Of a stretch of 64,000 bases of DNA, positions 28,173-38,506 are shown piece after piece. The notes under the pieces are model-generated. The model saw nothing but the letters and a program-made list of their open reading frames with translations. It searched no databases and was not told where the DNA came from. Origin of the DNA: Gemmatimonadota bacterium (GTDB lineage Bacteria; Gemmatimonadota; Gemmatimonadetes; Gemmatimonadales; GWC2-71-9); the NCBI GenBank assembly GCA_016713785.1, contig JADJOM010000003.1:821001-885000 (forward strand), given 5' to 3'. A program made the position numbers and the translations under genes. Position 1 is the stretch's first letter, and each line of letters opens with the position of its first letter.

Positions 28173-29342
28173 TCAGGGCAAATCGGGCGAGCCGCGGTAG
28201 AGCCAGCCGGCGCCGGTGTTGAAGACGACGACGCGCGCCTCCGCGCCAAGCACACCCTCCTCCCGCAGCCGTCGCGCGGCGGCGAGCGCCGCACCACCCT
28301 CCGGAGAGAGGTCGATCCCCTCCTCCCGCGATCCGCGGCGCGCCTCCGCCGCGAGGTCGTCGTCGGTCACGGCGATCGCGCCGCCCTGGCTTTCGCGCAG
28401 TGCCCGGAGCATCAGGCGGTCGCCGAGCGGCCCAGGCACCCGAAGCCCGCTCGCGATGGTCCACGGCTCCTCCCACGGCGTGGCCCGGTCGGCGCCAGCC
28501 TCAAAGGCGCGCACCACGGGGGCGCAACCGGTGGACTGCACCGAAAACATCCGCGGCGGTGGGTCGGTCACCCACCCTGCCTCGCGCAGCTCGGCGAACG
28601 CCTTCCACATCCCGATCAGCCCGGTGCCGCCGCCCGTGGGGTAGATGATGGCCGCCGGAAGGGTCCAGTTGAACTGCATGGCGAGCTCGAGGCCCAGGGT
28701 CTTCTTGCCCTCGATCCGGTACGGCTCGCGGAGGGTCGACAGGTCCACCGCGCCCGACTCCGCCGCCCACGTCCGCGCGGCACGCCCGCAATCCCCGATG
28801 TGCCCCTCGAGCAACACCAGTTCCCCGCCGAAGACCCGGATCTGGTCGAGGATGGGCCGGGGCGTGGTGCGGGGCGCGTACACCCGGGCCGAGACACCGG
28901 CGCGGCTGGCGTAGGCGGCGGCCGCCACGCCCGCGTTTCCTGCCGTGGGGATGACGAACTGGCGTGCCCCGGCGCGCACAGCGCGGGTGATGGCCGCGCT
29001 CAGGCCGCGCGCCTTGAAGGAGCCCGTCGGGTTGGCGCCTTCGTCCTTGATCCAGAGGTCGGCCAGCCCGAGGCGCCGGCCGATCCGGCCGGCCTCGAGG
29101 AGCGGGGTGTCGCCCTCGCCGAGGGTCACCGGTTGCTCACCCGACAGGAGCGGCAGGAAGGGACGGTAGCGCCACATCCCCTGCCCTCGCCGCACCTCGG
29201 CGCGCGCAGTCACTGATGGGGGGGGGCGGTCGGGATATCGCACCAGCCACGGCTGGCCACAGCCGGGACAGACCGAGGGGAAGCCGTCGGGCGCGCAGGT
29301 GGCCCCGCATCCGGAGCATTCGAGGTGCCAGTCCATGGTCAT
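28173..29342 (-). CDS. thrC: Threonine synthase-like PLP enzyme with N-terminal zinc ribbon
   Basis: 389 residues. An N-terminal ribbon has two CxxC pairs (CSGCGATC and CPGCGQPW). The PLP fold shows LGEGDTPLLEAGR, the Schiff-base lysine in EGANPTGSFKARGLS, PTAGNAGVAAAAYA, and the phosphate-binding PTGGGTGLIGMWKAF. It converts O-phosphohomoserine to threonine. Other fold-type II enzymes are similar, but the ribbon and GANPTGSFKARG favour thrC. ATGA overlap with the small gene upstream. Confidence 0.88.
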   Translation of the reverse strand: MTMDWHLECSGCGATCAPDGFPSVCPGCGQPWLVRYPDRPPPSVTARAEVRRGQGMWRYRPFLPLLSGEQPVTLGEGDTPLLEAGRIGRRLGLADLWIKDEGANPTGSFKARGLSAAITRAVRAGARQFVIPTAGNAGVAAAAYASRAGVSARVYAPRTTPRPILDQIRVFGGELVLLEGHIGDCGRAARTWAAESGAVDLSTLREPYRIEGKKTLGLELAMQFNWTLPAAIIYPTGGGTGLIGMWKAFAELREAGWVTDPPPRMFSVQSTGCAPVVRAFEAGADRATPWEEPWTIASGLRVPGPLGDRLMLRALRESQGGAIAVTDDDLAAEARRGSREEGIDLSPEGGAALAAARRLREEGVLGAEARVVVFNTGAGWLYRGSPDLP

Positions 29343-29611
29343 GGGGCGTTGAGGAAGCGTTCGGCGAGCTGTTCGAGCCGGTCGTCCCGCCGGCGCCGGG
29401 CGTGAAGCAGGATCTGTTCGACGTGGGGCCGGAGGCTCGCCTCGCCCCAGCGATACCCGGTGGCGGCCTCGGCCCCCAGCGAATCACCGCGGTTGGCGCC
29501 CTCGATCAGGGCCCACGCCGCCGCCTGGTCGTACCCCGGGTCCTCGCGGGGAGGGAGCTCATAGCGGGCGGGCGGTTCGTCCCGGTCTTCCCGGACAAAG
29601 GCGCGTGACAT
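29339..29611 (-). CDS. Small conserved-looking hypothetical protein
   Basis: 90 residues, not assigned to a family. It starts MSRAFVREDRDEPPARYEL, has the phrase EAATGYRWGEASLRPHVEQIL in the middle, and ends in an amphipathic helix (DDRLEQLAERFL). It is hydrophilic with no signal or membrane segment. Four-base overlap with thrC and codon use like its neighbours support a real gene. It lies 26 bases after uvrC. Confidence 0.75.
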   Translation of the reverse strand: MSRAFVREDRDEPPARYELPPREDPGYDQAAAWALIEGANRGDSLGAEAATGYRWGEASLRPHVEQILLHARRRRDDRLEQLAERFLNAP

Positions 29612-29637
29612 GGCTGAATGATAAGGGGACGGCCGGC

Positions 29638-31446
29638 TCAGGCCCTGACCGCGGCCAGGATCCGCTCGGCCAGCGTCGCGGAGAACCCGGGAAGGCTGGC
29701 GATCTCCGCCGCCGTGGCCGAGCGCACGCCAGCCAGGCTGCCGAAGCGTTCGAGCAGCACGCGGCGCCGGGTGGGGCCCACACCCGGGATGTCGAGCAAT
29801 GCCGACGTGATGGTCCGTTGGGTCCGGCGCTTCCGGTTGTAGGCCACGCCGAAGCGATGGGTTTCATCACGGATGCGCTGCAGCAGGCGCAGGGAGGGAG
29901 CCCGGCGCGACAGCCGCAGGCTCTCCGGCCGCCCCGGGAAGAAGATCTCCTCCTCCTTCTTGGCCAGGCTGATCATGGGGATGTGCCCCACGCCGCGCGC
30001 GGCGGCGGCGTCGGCCGCCGCGGAGAGCTGCCCCTTGCCGCCGTCGATGACGATGAGGTCCGGCAGGGGCAGCCGCTCCTCCTGGCGCCGGGTGAGGTAC
30101 CGGGTGAGCACTTCGTGGATGGCGGCGTAGTCGTCCTGCTGGGCCTCACCCTTGATCTTGAACTTGCGATACTCGGCCTTCCGCGGACGGCCGGCCTCGA
30201 ACCAGACCAGCGATCCCACGGTGTCCTTGCCCTGGTTGGTCGAGATGTCGATGCAGATCATGCTGCGGGGCACCACGTTGAGGCCCAGGTCGCGGCCGAG
30301 GGCGTAGACCGGGTCGCCGGCGCGCTCGTCGGTCTCGAAGCTCTCGATCCGCAGGCTCTCGAGCAGGTGCCGGGCGTTCTGGTCGGCGAGGTCGAGCCAG
30401 CGGTGGGCGATGCCTCGCTGGGGCACATGCCACTCGGTCTCGGGCATCAGCTCCTGCAGCAGCTCGATCTCGGCGGGCGGGAACGGCAGGATCAGCCGCC
30501 GTACCCGTCCGGGCATGGGCACGTAGGATCGCACCAGCAGGAAGTTGAGGATCTGCTCGTCGGTCTCCTCGCCCAGGTTCTCGAGAAAGGTGTGCTCGCG
30601 CGCGACGACCCGGCCCTCGCGCACCCGGAGGAGGGCCCCGACGGCGTCGTCGCCGTCACGGGCGAAGCCCACGATGTCGGCATCGCCGGTGCCGATGACC
30701 TCCACGCTGGCGGGCGCATCGACCTGCTCCAGCCACTTGAGCTGGTCGCGAAGCCGGCCGGCGCGCTCGTAGTCCTGCCGCTCGCTCGCGGTGAGCATGG
30801 CGTCCCGGACGCGGGAGCGCACGTCCACGGTGCGGCCGGCGAGGAAGTCGAGCACCTCGTCGATCATGCCCCGGTACTCCGTCTGGGTCTGCCAGCCGAC
30901 GCAGGGTGCCCGGCAGCGACCGATGTGATAGTCGAGGCAGGGCCGTTCGCGCTGCTCCCGGGGCAGGTCGTCGGCGCAGCTCCGCACGGTGTACAGCCGC
31001 CGGATGATCACCAGGGCCCGCCGCAGCTGGGTCACGTCGGTGTAGGGCCCGAAATAGCGGGCGCCGGGCAGGTCCAGCCGGCGGGTGACGAGCACCCGGG
31101 GAAACGGCTCGCCGGTGGTGACGGCGATGGACGGATAGCTCTTGTCGTCCTTGAGCCGGACGTTGAAGCGCGGCTGGTACTCCTTGATCAGGTTGTTCTC
31201 GAGGAGCAGCGATTGCGCCTCGTTCGCCACCACGATGGTCTCGACGTCCGCGATCTGCCGCACCAGGTACTGGGTCTTGAGGCTGGTGGCGTGGTCGGCG
31301 GTGAAGTAGCTGCGCACCCGGCTGCGGAGCCGCTTGGCCTTCCCGACGTAGAGCACGAGCCCGGCGGCGTCCTTCCAGAGGTAGACGCCGGGCTGGTCGG
31401 GGAGCGTGTCGAGCTTGCGCTGCAGGGGTTCGGGAGTCGCGGTCAT
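29638..31446 (-). CDS. uvrC: UvrABC system protein C
   Basis: Excinuclease subunit making both incisions in nucleotide excision repair. 602 residues. GIY-YIG domain at the N-terminus (LPDQPGVYLWKDAAGLVLYVGKAKRLRSRV, positions 13-42), cysteine-bearing CLDYHIGRCRAPC, UVR motif ERQDYERAGRLRDQLKWLE, RNase H-like domain (ICIDISTNQGKDTVGSLVWFE, LIVIDGGKGQL), and C-terminal helix-hairpin-helix motifs (LLDIPGVGPTRRRVLLERFGS). The ATG at 31,446 fits the family length. Confidence 0.97.
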   Translation of the reverse strand: MTATPEPLQRKLDTLPDQPGVYLWKDAAGLVLYVGKAKRLRSRVRSYFTADHATSLKTQYLVRQIADVETIVVANEAQSLLLENNLIKEYQPRFNVRLKDDKSYPSIAVTTGEPFPRVLVTRRLDLPGARYFGPYTDVTQLRRALVIIRRLYTVRSCADDLPREQRERPCLDYHIGRCRAPCVGWQTQTEYRGMIDEVLDFLAGRTVDVRSRVRDAMLTASERQDYERAGRLRDQLKWLEQVDAPASVEVIGTGDADIVGFARDGDDAVGALLRVREGRVVAREHTFLENLGEETDEQILNFLLVRSYVPMPGRVRRLILPFPPAEIELLQELMPETEWHVPQRGIAHRWLDLADQNARHLLESLRIESFETDERAGDPVYALGRDLGLNVVPRSMICIDISTNQGKDTVGSLVWFEAGRPRKAEYRKFKIKGEAQQDDYAAIHEVLTRYLTRRQEERLPLPDLIVIDGGKGQLSAAADAAAARGVGHIPMISLAKKEEEIFFPGRPESLRLSRRAPSLRLLQRIRDETHRFGVAYNRKRRTQRTITSALLDIPGVGPTRRRVLLERFGSLAGVRSATAAEIASLPGFSATLAERILAAVRA

Positions 31447-31477
31447 CGCCCGGAAAGATAGTGTCCGGCGGCGGGGC

Positions 31478-33052
31478 TCAGCGGGGGCGGAGCCGCGCGA
31501 GGAGCGCCCGTCCCTCGGGGACGCGGAGCGCCACGGTGCCCCCGAGATACACCAGGCCGAACGGGACCAGCGCCGCGGCCGCGCGGAGCACCGGGTGGAT
31601 CCCGGGGAGGAGGGACTGGACGCCGTAGCCGATCGCCGCGCCGAGGAGCGCCGGCGCCCAGAGCCGCGCCAGTTCCCCGGCGGAGAGCCCGGTGGCGCCG
31701 ATCCGGGCATTCATGCCGCGCTGCAGCAGGAAGAACTCGACCCAGCCGGCGATCCCGGCGGTGGCGGTGAGCCCCGCCGCGCCCCACCTGGGCTCGAGGC
31801 CGAGGAGCGGCGGCAGCGGGACGGCGGCGAGGTAGCCGAGGAGGGTGGTGAGGAGCACGCGGAGCACCGCGAAGCGCAGCGGGGTGCGGGTGTCACGGAG
31901 CGCGTAGTAGGCCGAACTGTAGAGGCGTCCCATCGTGGCCGCGAGCAGCCCCACGGCGCTTCCGGCGAGGATGCCCCAGACGTAGCGGCTGTCCTCGGCC
32001 GAGAACTGCCCGGTCTGGAACAGCGCCGCCGCGAGCACCGACCCCAGGCCGAGGAATGCCGCGGCGGACGGCACCACGAAATAGGCGATGCGGCGCAGCC
32101 CCGCCTGGAGCCGTTGACGGAGGGCGGCCGCGATCTCGGTGTCGCTGCCGGTCGCGCTCGCCATGGCGGGAAGTTCCGCGGCGGAGACCGACATCCCGAA
32201 CAGGCTCACCGGCAGGGTGTACAGCACCTGGGCGGTGGTGAGCCCGGCCACCGCCCCCCGCCCGAGCAGGCTCGCGATAATGGTATCCACGAACGCGCTG
32301 AGCTGGACCACGCCGCGCCCGAGGAACACCGGCCAGAAGTTGCGCAACACCGTGCGCACGGCGTCCCCACGCGTCGCGAGGCGCGGGCGCAGGCCCGGGA
32401 CGAGCCGGAGGACGGTGGGCAGCTGGACGAGGAACTGCAGCGCGCTGCCGGCCACCGACCCCAGTGCCGCCAGCGTGGCCACCCGCGCCTCGGACTGGCC
32501 GGCGGCGGCCAGCAGCAGGCTCACGATGATGGCGAGGTTCCACAGCACCGGCGCCGTGTACGACAGCAGGAACCGGCGGTGGCTGTTGAGGACCCCCAGG
32601 CACCAGGCGGACGCCACCAGGAGCCCTGCCCCGGGAAAGAGCACGCGCACGAGGGAGACGGTGAGGTCGCGCTTGGGGCCGGACCACCCAGGGGCGATGA
32701 CATCGGTCAGCGGGCCGGCCAGGGCCACGCCGGCGAGGACGACCAGCGCGGTGGCCACGCCGACCAGGCCAAGCACCGCGCCGGCGACGTGCTCCGCGTC
32801 GGCGTCCTTCCCCTCCGCGCGGAGGCGGGCGTACACCGGGATGAACGATGCCGACAGCACCCCTTCCCCCAGCAGGTTCTGCAGCAGGTTGGGAATGCGG
32901 AAGGCCGCGGTGAAGGCGTCGCTGCCGTCGCCCAGGCCGAGATAGTGCGCCAGGGCCCGCTGCCGGACCAGGCCGAAGATGCGGCTGAGGAAGATGCCCG
33001 CCGCCACCAGCGTGGCGTGGGAGGTCGGGCGGGCGGTGCGTGGCTCGGCCAC
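31478..33052 (-). CDS. murJ: Lipid II flippase MurJ (MviN)
   Basis: 524 residues and about 14 hydrophobic helices. The N-terminus is diagnostic: AAGIFLSRIFGLVRQRALAHYLG and SDAFTAAFRIPNLLQNLLGEGVLSASFIPVYARL; GRLYSSAYYALRDTRTPLRFAV appears later. MurJ moves lipid II across the inner membrane for peptidoglycan synthesis. GTG start. The next gene upstream encodes a small membrane-anchored coiled coil. Confidence 0.95.
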   Translation of the reverse strand: MAEPRTARPTSHATLVAAGIFLSRIFGLVRQRALAHYLGLGDGSDAFTAAFRIPNLLQNLLGEGVLSASFIPVYARLRAEGKDADAEHVAGAVLGLVGVATALVVLAGVALAGPLTDVIAPGWSGPKRDLTVSLVRVLFPGAGLLVASAWCLGVLNSHRRFLLSYTAPVLWNLAIIVSLLLAAAGQSEARVATLAALGSVAGSALQFLVQLPTVLRLVPGLRPRLATRGDAVRTVLRNFWPVFLGRGVVQLSAFVDTIIASLLGRGAVAGLTTAQVLYTLPVSLFGMSVSAAELPAMASATGSDTEIAAALRQRLQAGLRRIAYFVVPSAAAFLGLGSVLAAALFQTGQFSAEDSRYVWGILAGSAVGLLAATMGRLYSSAYYALRDTRTPLRFAVLRVLLTTLLGYLAAVPLPPLLGLEPRWGAAGLTATAGIAGWVEFFLLQRGMNARIGATGLSAGELARLWAPALLGAAIGYGVQSLLPGIHPVLRAAAALVPFGLVYLGGTVALRVPEGRALLARLRPR

Positions 33053-33069
33053 GGGGGACGGGGCCGGCG

Positions 33070-33351
33070 TCAGGGCGACGTGGGCGGCGGCAGGCTGGAG
33101 CGGCCGGGGTGGTCCTCGAGCAGCCGCTGCAGGAACTGGTTCTCCTCCTGCAATGCGGTCATGGTCCGCTGCAGGTCCTCCATCTCGGACTCGAGCACCT
33201 CGACCTTGCGGGCCAGGTCGGCGAGCGGCGGCGGCACCTGGTCGGGACCCTCGAGCCGCCGCGCCAGCGCCTTCCCGATCGGGGAATCGATCACGATGCC
33301 CATGATCGGGATCATGAGGGCCACGAGGAGGATCAAACCGAGAAAGGCCAT
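33070..33351 (-). CDS. Small membrane-anchored coiled-coil protein
   Basis: 93 residues. One N-terminal hydrophobic helix (FLGLILLVALMIPIMGIVI) is followed by a heptad-rich region (LADLARKVEVLESEMEDLQRTMTALQEENQFLQRLL) and a Pro/Ser tail. The architecture recalls small phage-shock or division-linked proteins, but no family is recognised. It lies between murJ and bshC, all on the same strand with short gaps. Confidence 0.75.
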   Translation of the reverse strand: MAFLGLILLVALMIPIMGIVIDSPIGKALARRLEGPDQVPPPLADLARKVEVLESEMEDLQRTMTALQEENQFLQRLLEDHPGRSSLPPPTSP

Positions 33352-33360
33352 GGGACGAGT

Positions 33361-34890
33361 CTACCGGGGTGCCGGAGCCGCTTCAAGGGCGGCGGCGTAC
33401 CAGGCCTCGACGTGGGCCGCGAGGGCATCGAGCAGCGCCGGCCCGTGCCGGGCCAGCAGGGGCGCCAGCGTCAGGACCCGTTCCTGCGGCCGGCCCAGCG
33501 GGAGCACCAGCTCGCGGGCCCGCGCAATCTGCTGGGTCTCGGTAACCTGGCGCTTCTTGAGGTGGTTGACCAGCCGCTTCTCCGCCTCCTGGGTTCCGGC
33601 GAAGGCCTGGTTGCGGAGGTTCTGCAGGGTCTTCTCGATCGTGGGATCGATGGCCACGGCCGCCCGGGTCAGCACCGCATAGTCCCGCTCGATCGCGGCC
33701 CGGAGGGAGGCCAGCGCGTCGCGCGCGTCGGCGGGAAGCTGCTCCCGGATCACCCTCCCCTCCAGCTGGAGCCCCGGCGCCAGCAGCTCGTCCAGCGTGG
33801 CACCGAACTTCTCCAGCACCCGGTCGGTGCGGGCATCGACGATCAGGCCGGACCAGCGCGGCAGCGGACGCTGCGGGGCGACCCCCAGTGGCGCGTAGAT
33901 CGCCTCGGCCAGGGCCCAGTAGCGCAGCTCGCCGGGGCCGCCCATGTACGCGACCGTCGGGAGGATGGCGCTCTCGATCGCGGGCCGGAGCAGCACATTG
34001 GGTGAGAAGCGCCCAGGGTCGGTGGCGGACAGCTGCTCCACGTCGGCCAGGGAGAGCTGTTCGTGACTCCGCCGGGTCATGAAGCCGGGCGCGCGGAAGG
34101 CCAGGCGGTCCCTGCCCTGCGTGCCCTCGAACATGACGAGGGTCGCGCCGTCTCCCACCGTGACCCCCGCGTCGTGCCCCTGCGCCGCGAGGGCGGCCTG
34201 ACGCCCCACCAGCGCCTGCTCCAGGACCGCGGCCTGTTCCAGGGCCCGCACCAGGTAGGGCACCTGGGCCCGCTTGACGGCGGGATGGACCGCGTCGAAC
34301 ACCACGATGCCGTACGGCGCCAGCAGCTCGGCGATGGTCTGGGCGCAGGCGTCGGCGAGGTTGGACTCGGGCCGGTACCATCGGCGGAAGAGCGCCAGGA
34401 CCTCCGCCCCATGCGGCGAGCCGGCGAGGTCCGCCGCCAGGCGCTCGAGCACGGGCCCGATCTCGGGCCCCACCGGCTCCCGGTACAACGGCGTCAGCGG
34501 GGCATCCGCCGGGCGTTCCCGCAGGGTGGCCGTGATAGTGGAGCCGTCGGCGGCGGTCCACGCGGCGTGGTTCCCCTCCGCAAAGTCGTGGTCGCCACCC
34601 GCCGCCCAGAAGACCGGGACCACCGGCCGGTTCCAGCGGTGCTCACACTGCCGCGCGAGCGCCACCGCCGAGAGGGCCTTGTGGATGGTGTAGAGTGGTC
34701 CGGTCAGGAGTCCCGGCTGCTGCCCCGTGGTGACCACCAGGGCCCGCGGATCCCGCAGCCGATCGAGGCTGGCCCGTGCGCCGGGGGCGGCCACGAAGGC
34801 GTCCAGGAGTGCCGGGGCGATCCCGCCGTTCCGGGGGGTGGGCCACGCCACGGGGGCGGCGAGCGGCGTGGTCAGCAGGCGAAACGTCAT
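33361..34890 (-). CDS. bshC: Bacillithiol biosynthesis cysteine-adding enzyme BshC
   Basis: 509 residues. BshC is thought to join cysteine to GlcN-malate in the last step of bacillithiol synthesis. Family phrases: VVTTGQQPGLLTGPLYTIHKALSAVALA, VPVFWAAGGDHDFAEGNHA, VMFEGTQGRDRL, and PTVAYMGGPGELRYWA. A C-terminal helical bundle ends with NHLKKRQVTETQQIARARE. bshA and bshB are not in the window. It forms an ATGA overlap with a SAM methyltransferase gene, which may act on the thiol. Confidence 0.93.
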   Translation of the reverse strand: MTFRLLTTPLAAPVAWPTPRNGGIAPALLDAFVAAPGARASLDRLRDPRALVVTTGQQPGLLTGPLYTIHKALSAVALARQCEHRWNRPVVPVFWAAGGDHDFAEGNHAAWTAADGSTITATLRERPADAPLTPLYREPVGPEIGPVLERLAADLAGSPHGAEVLALFRRWYRPESNLADACAQTIAELLAPYGIVVFDAVHPAVKRAQVPYLVRALEQAAVLEQALVGRQAALAAQGHDAGVTVGDGATLVMFEGTQGRDRLAFRAPGFMTRRSHEQLSLADVEQLSATDPGRFSPNVLLRPAIESAILPTVAYMGGPGELRYWALAEAIYAPLGVAPQRPLPRWSGLIVDARTDRVLEKFGATLDELLAPGLQLEGRVIREQLPADARDALASLRAAIERDYAVLTRAAVAIDPTIEKTLQNLRNQAFAGTQEAEKRLVNHLKKRQVTETQQIARARELVLPLGRPQERVLTLAPLLARHGPALLDALAAHVEAWYAAALEAAPAPR

Positions 34891-35603
34891 GCGGCCACCT
34901 GAGCGACGAGGATGGTCCGGTTGCCGGTCCCGAGCACCGCGCCATCGTAATCGCCGAACCGGGCGCGGACGATGGCCCCGTGGGCCACGAGCATGCCCTC
35001 GAGCACCTCCGGCCCCAGCAGCCGGACCCGCTCCTCGAACCGGCGCCCGTCGGCCAGGGCAATGGTCTTGCGGACGAAGCGGCCATCGGCCGTGAGCCCC
35101 CGGGTGATCCGCACCAGCGTCTCGCCGTAGCGGGTCTCCTCGACGGGCACCAGCGAGGCGCGCACCTGCTCGGCGTTCAGGAAGTCGATGACGAACCAGC
35201 CACCGGGCCGCACGGTCGAGAGCATCTGGCCGAGCGCATCGGTATGCTCCTCATCCGCGGCGAAGTACCCGAAGCTGGTGAAGAGGTTCACGGTGAGATC
35301 CATGGACCGGGCGCGGTATGGCAGGGCTCGCATGTCGGCCCGCACCAGCGGCCGCGCGGTGGCCTCGCGGGCCCGGCGGAGCAGCGGGAGAGAAAGGTCG
35401 AAGCCGAAGGCCACGGCGCCGGCGCGTTCCAGGGCGGCCAGGTGCCGCCCCGCGCCGCAGGCGACGTCGAGCACCCGCCAGCCCACCCGCCACGGCAGCT
35501 CGCGGGTGAGCAGCGCGATCAGGCGGCCCGCGTCCGCCTCGTTGCGGTGCGGGTACAGGTGCAGGTACTCCTCGCCAAACCACTCCTCGAACCACTCGGC
35601 CAT
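34887..35603 (-). CDS. Class I SAM-dependent methyltransferase, possible bacillithiol N-methyltransferase
   Basis: 238 residues. SAM-binding motif I is VLDVACGAGRHLAALERAGA, followed by GFDLSLPLL, DMRALPY and the post-motif region LTVNLFTSFGYFAADEEH. The N-terminus EWFEEWFGEEYLHLYPHRNEADAG is typical of a group of small-molecule methyltransferases. It overlaps bshC by four bases, so translation of the two is coupled. In Chlorobi, an enzyme of this class (NmbA) makes N-methyl-bacillithiol. The link here is inferred from gene order and fold only. Confidence 0.85.
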   Translation of the reverse strand: MAEWFEEWFGEEYLHLYPHRNEADAGRLIALLTRELPWRVGWRVLDVACGAGRHLAALERAGAVAFGFDLSLPLLRRAREATARPLVRADMRALPYRARSMDLTVNLFTSFGYFAADEEHTDALGQMLSTVRPGGWFVIDFLNAEQVRASLVPVEETRYGETLVRITRGLTADGRFVRKTIALADGRRFEERVRLLGPEVLEGMLVAHGAIVRARFGDYDGAVLGTGNRTILVAQVAA

Positions 35604-35679
35604 GGGGCCCCGGCGGAGGGGTGAACGCTGCCGCTGGCCGCGCGGGTCGGGCCCGGGGCAAGGGACGGAAGGCGCCCGC

Positions 35680-36134
35680 CTACTTGTGGTAGGGTTCGCC
35701 GCGAAGAATGGTAAACCCGCGATAGAGTTGTTCCAGTACCACCACGCGGGCGAGTTCGTGCGGGAGCGTGAGGGCTCCGAGGCTCCAGCGGTGGCGGCAG
35801 TCGGCCACCAGGCCCGGGTCGAGCCCCTCCGAGCCGCCGATCAGGAAGGCGACCGGCCGGGCGTCGTCCCGCCACCGGCCCAGGCGCCGGGCCAGCTCCT
35901 CACTGGTCCAGGGCGCCCCGGTCCGATCGAGGGCCACGAGCTCCGCGCCCCCGGATGCACGTTCGCGGAGGCGGGCGCCCTCGAGCCGGCGCCCCTCCTC
36001 CGCGACCTTGCCCCGCCCCGCCTCCCGGACCTCCACCTCGGCCACCCGCGTGTACCGGCCGAGCCGCCGGAGGTAGTCGTCGGCGGCGTCGCGGAAGGCG
36101 GGGCGCAGCTTGCCGACGGCCAGGACGGCCAGCG

Positions 36135-36138
<4 letters not shown>
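35680..36138 (-). CDS. rlmH: 23S rRNA (pseudouridine1915-N3)-methyltransferase RlmH, CTG start
   Basis: 152 residues if started at CTG 36,138. RlmH is a SPOUT methyltransferase acting on position 1915 of assembled ribosomes. The start reads TLAVLAVGKLRPAFRDAADDYLRRL, then LDRTGAPWTSEELARRL, FLIGGSEGLDPGLV and the C-terminal LPHELARVVVLEQLYRGFTILRGEPYHK. No ATG, GTG or TTG occurs in frame near the conserved beginning. The CTG forms a CTGA overlap with the gdhA stop, the same geometry as other junctions here, and gives the standard length. Confidence 0.9.
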
Positions 36139-37442
<1,304 letters not shown>

Positions 37443-37459
37443 AGCATCTCCAATGAGTG

Positions 37460-38506
37460 TTACAGGCGCTCGGCCGGCAGCACGACGGCATCGAGGGCCA
37501 CGGCGAACGCCTCGCCGCCACTTTCCCACGTGAGGTCCAGCAGGGCCACCAGCGGTTCAGGGGCGTCGGCCGGCCAGCAGTCCCGGAGCTTCACCGCGTC
37601 CTTCTCCGTGATGACCAGATGGTCGGCCCGCCGCGCCGCGTGGGCCAGCCAGGAGACATCCTCCTGGCGATACTCGTGATGATCCTTCCAGGTTGCCACC
37701 TGCACCGCCGCCCCGGTGGCCTTGGTCTGGGCCACGAAGGCCTCCGGGTCGCCGATCGCGGAGGCCGCCACCACCCGTCGGCCCGCCAGGGCTTCCGGCG
37801 GCAGGCTGCGGCCGGTCAGCAATCCCTCGAACCGCGTCAGGCCCAGGTGCGCGATGGCCACCGGGCCCCGCACCCGCCGCTGCAGGTCGGCCGCCAGCGC
37901 CTCCGCCGCCTCCCGGCTGGCCCGCTTCCGGGTGATCACGACGGCATCGGCCCGGTCGAGCGCCTGCCACCCTTCGCGCCACGGGCCGGCCGGCAGCGGC
38001 CAGCCCACGGCCCGGGTGGTCTCGGCGCTCATCACCAGCACGTTGAGGTCGCGCCGGATGTCGAGCCGCTGGTACGCATCGTCGAGCACCAGCACCTGCG
38101 CGCCGCGCGCCAGGGCCCGCTCCGCCCCGGCCACGCGGTCCGGGTCGGCCACCACGTGCGCGCCGGGGAGCGCCCGCGCATGCACCCGGGCCTCATCGCC
38201 GCCGCCGTAGGGGCGGAGCAGGATGCCCGGCACCAGGCCACGCCCCGTGTAGTATCGGGCGATCCACATGGCGATCGGAGTCTTGCCCGACCCACCGACC
38301 GTCAGGTTGCCCACCGCCACCGAGGGCAGCGGGAGGTCGTGCACCGGCAGCCACTGCCTGGCGTACACCACCCGCCGCACCCGCATCCAGGTGCTCCACA
38401 ACCCCGCGAGGGGCAGCAGCGCCAGGCGGGCGAGCCGGGCATCGATCCGTCGGCTGGTCCACAGCCAGCGGATCAGTCGGTGGGTATCGCCGCGCCGTCG
38501 TGCCAT
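37460..38506 (-). CDS. lpxK: Tetraacyldisaccharide 4'-kinase
   Basis: Phosphorylates the 4' position of the lipid A precursor at the inner membrane. 348 residues. Walker A region VAVGNLTVGGSGKTPIAMWIA, then LLRPYGGGDEA, VLVLDDAYQRLDIRRDLNVLV (the usual DDGFQH motif reads DDAYQR here) and VITEKDAVKLRDCW. An N-terminal hydrophobic stretch (LARLALLPLAGLWSTWM) anchors it. ATG at 38,506 overlaps the acyltransferase gene by 34 bases. Confidence 0.94.
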   Translation of the reverse strand: MARRRGDTHRLIRWLWTSRRIDARLARLALLPLAGLWSTWMRVRRVVYARQWLPVHDLPLPSVAVGNLTVGGSGKTPIAMWIARYYTGRGLVPGILLRPYGGGDEARVHARALPGAHVVADPDRVAGAERALARGAQVLVLDDAYQRLDIRRDLNVLVMSAETTRAVGWPLPAGPWREGWQALDRADAVVITRKRASREAAEALAADLQRRVRGPVAIAHLGLTRFEGLLTGRSLPPEALAGRRVVAASAIGDPEAFVAQTKATGAAVQVATWKDHHEYRQEDVSWLAHAARRADHLVITEKDAVKLRDCWPADAPEPLVALLDLTWESGGEAFAVALDAVVLPAERL

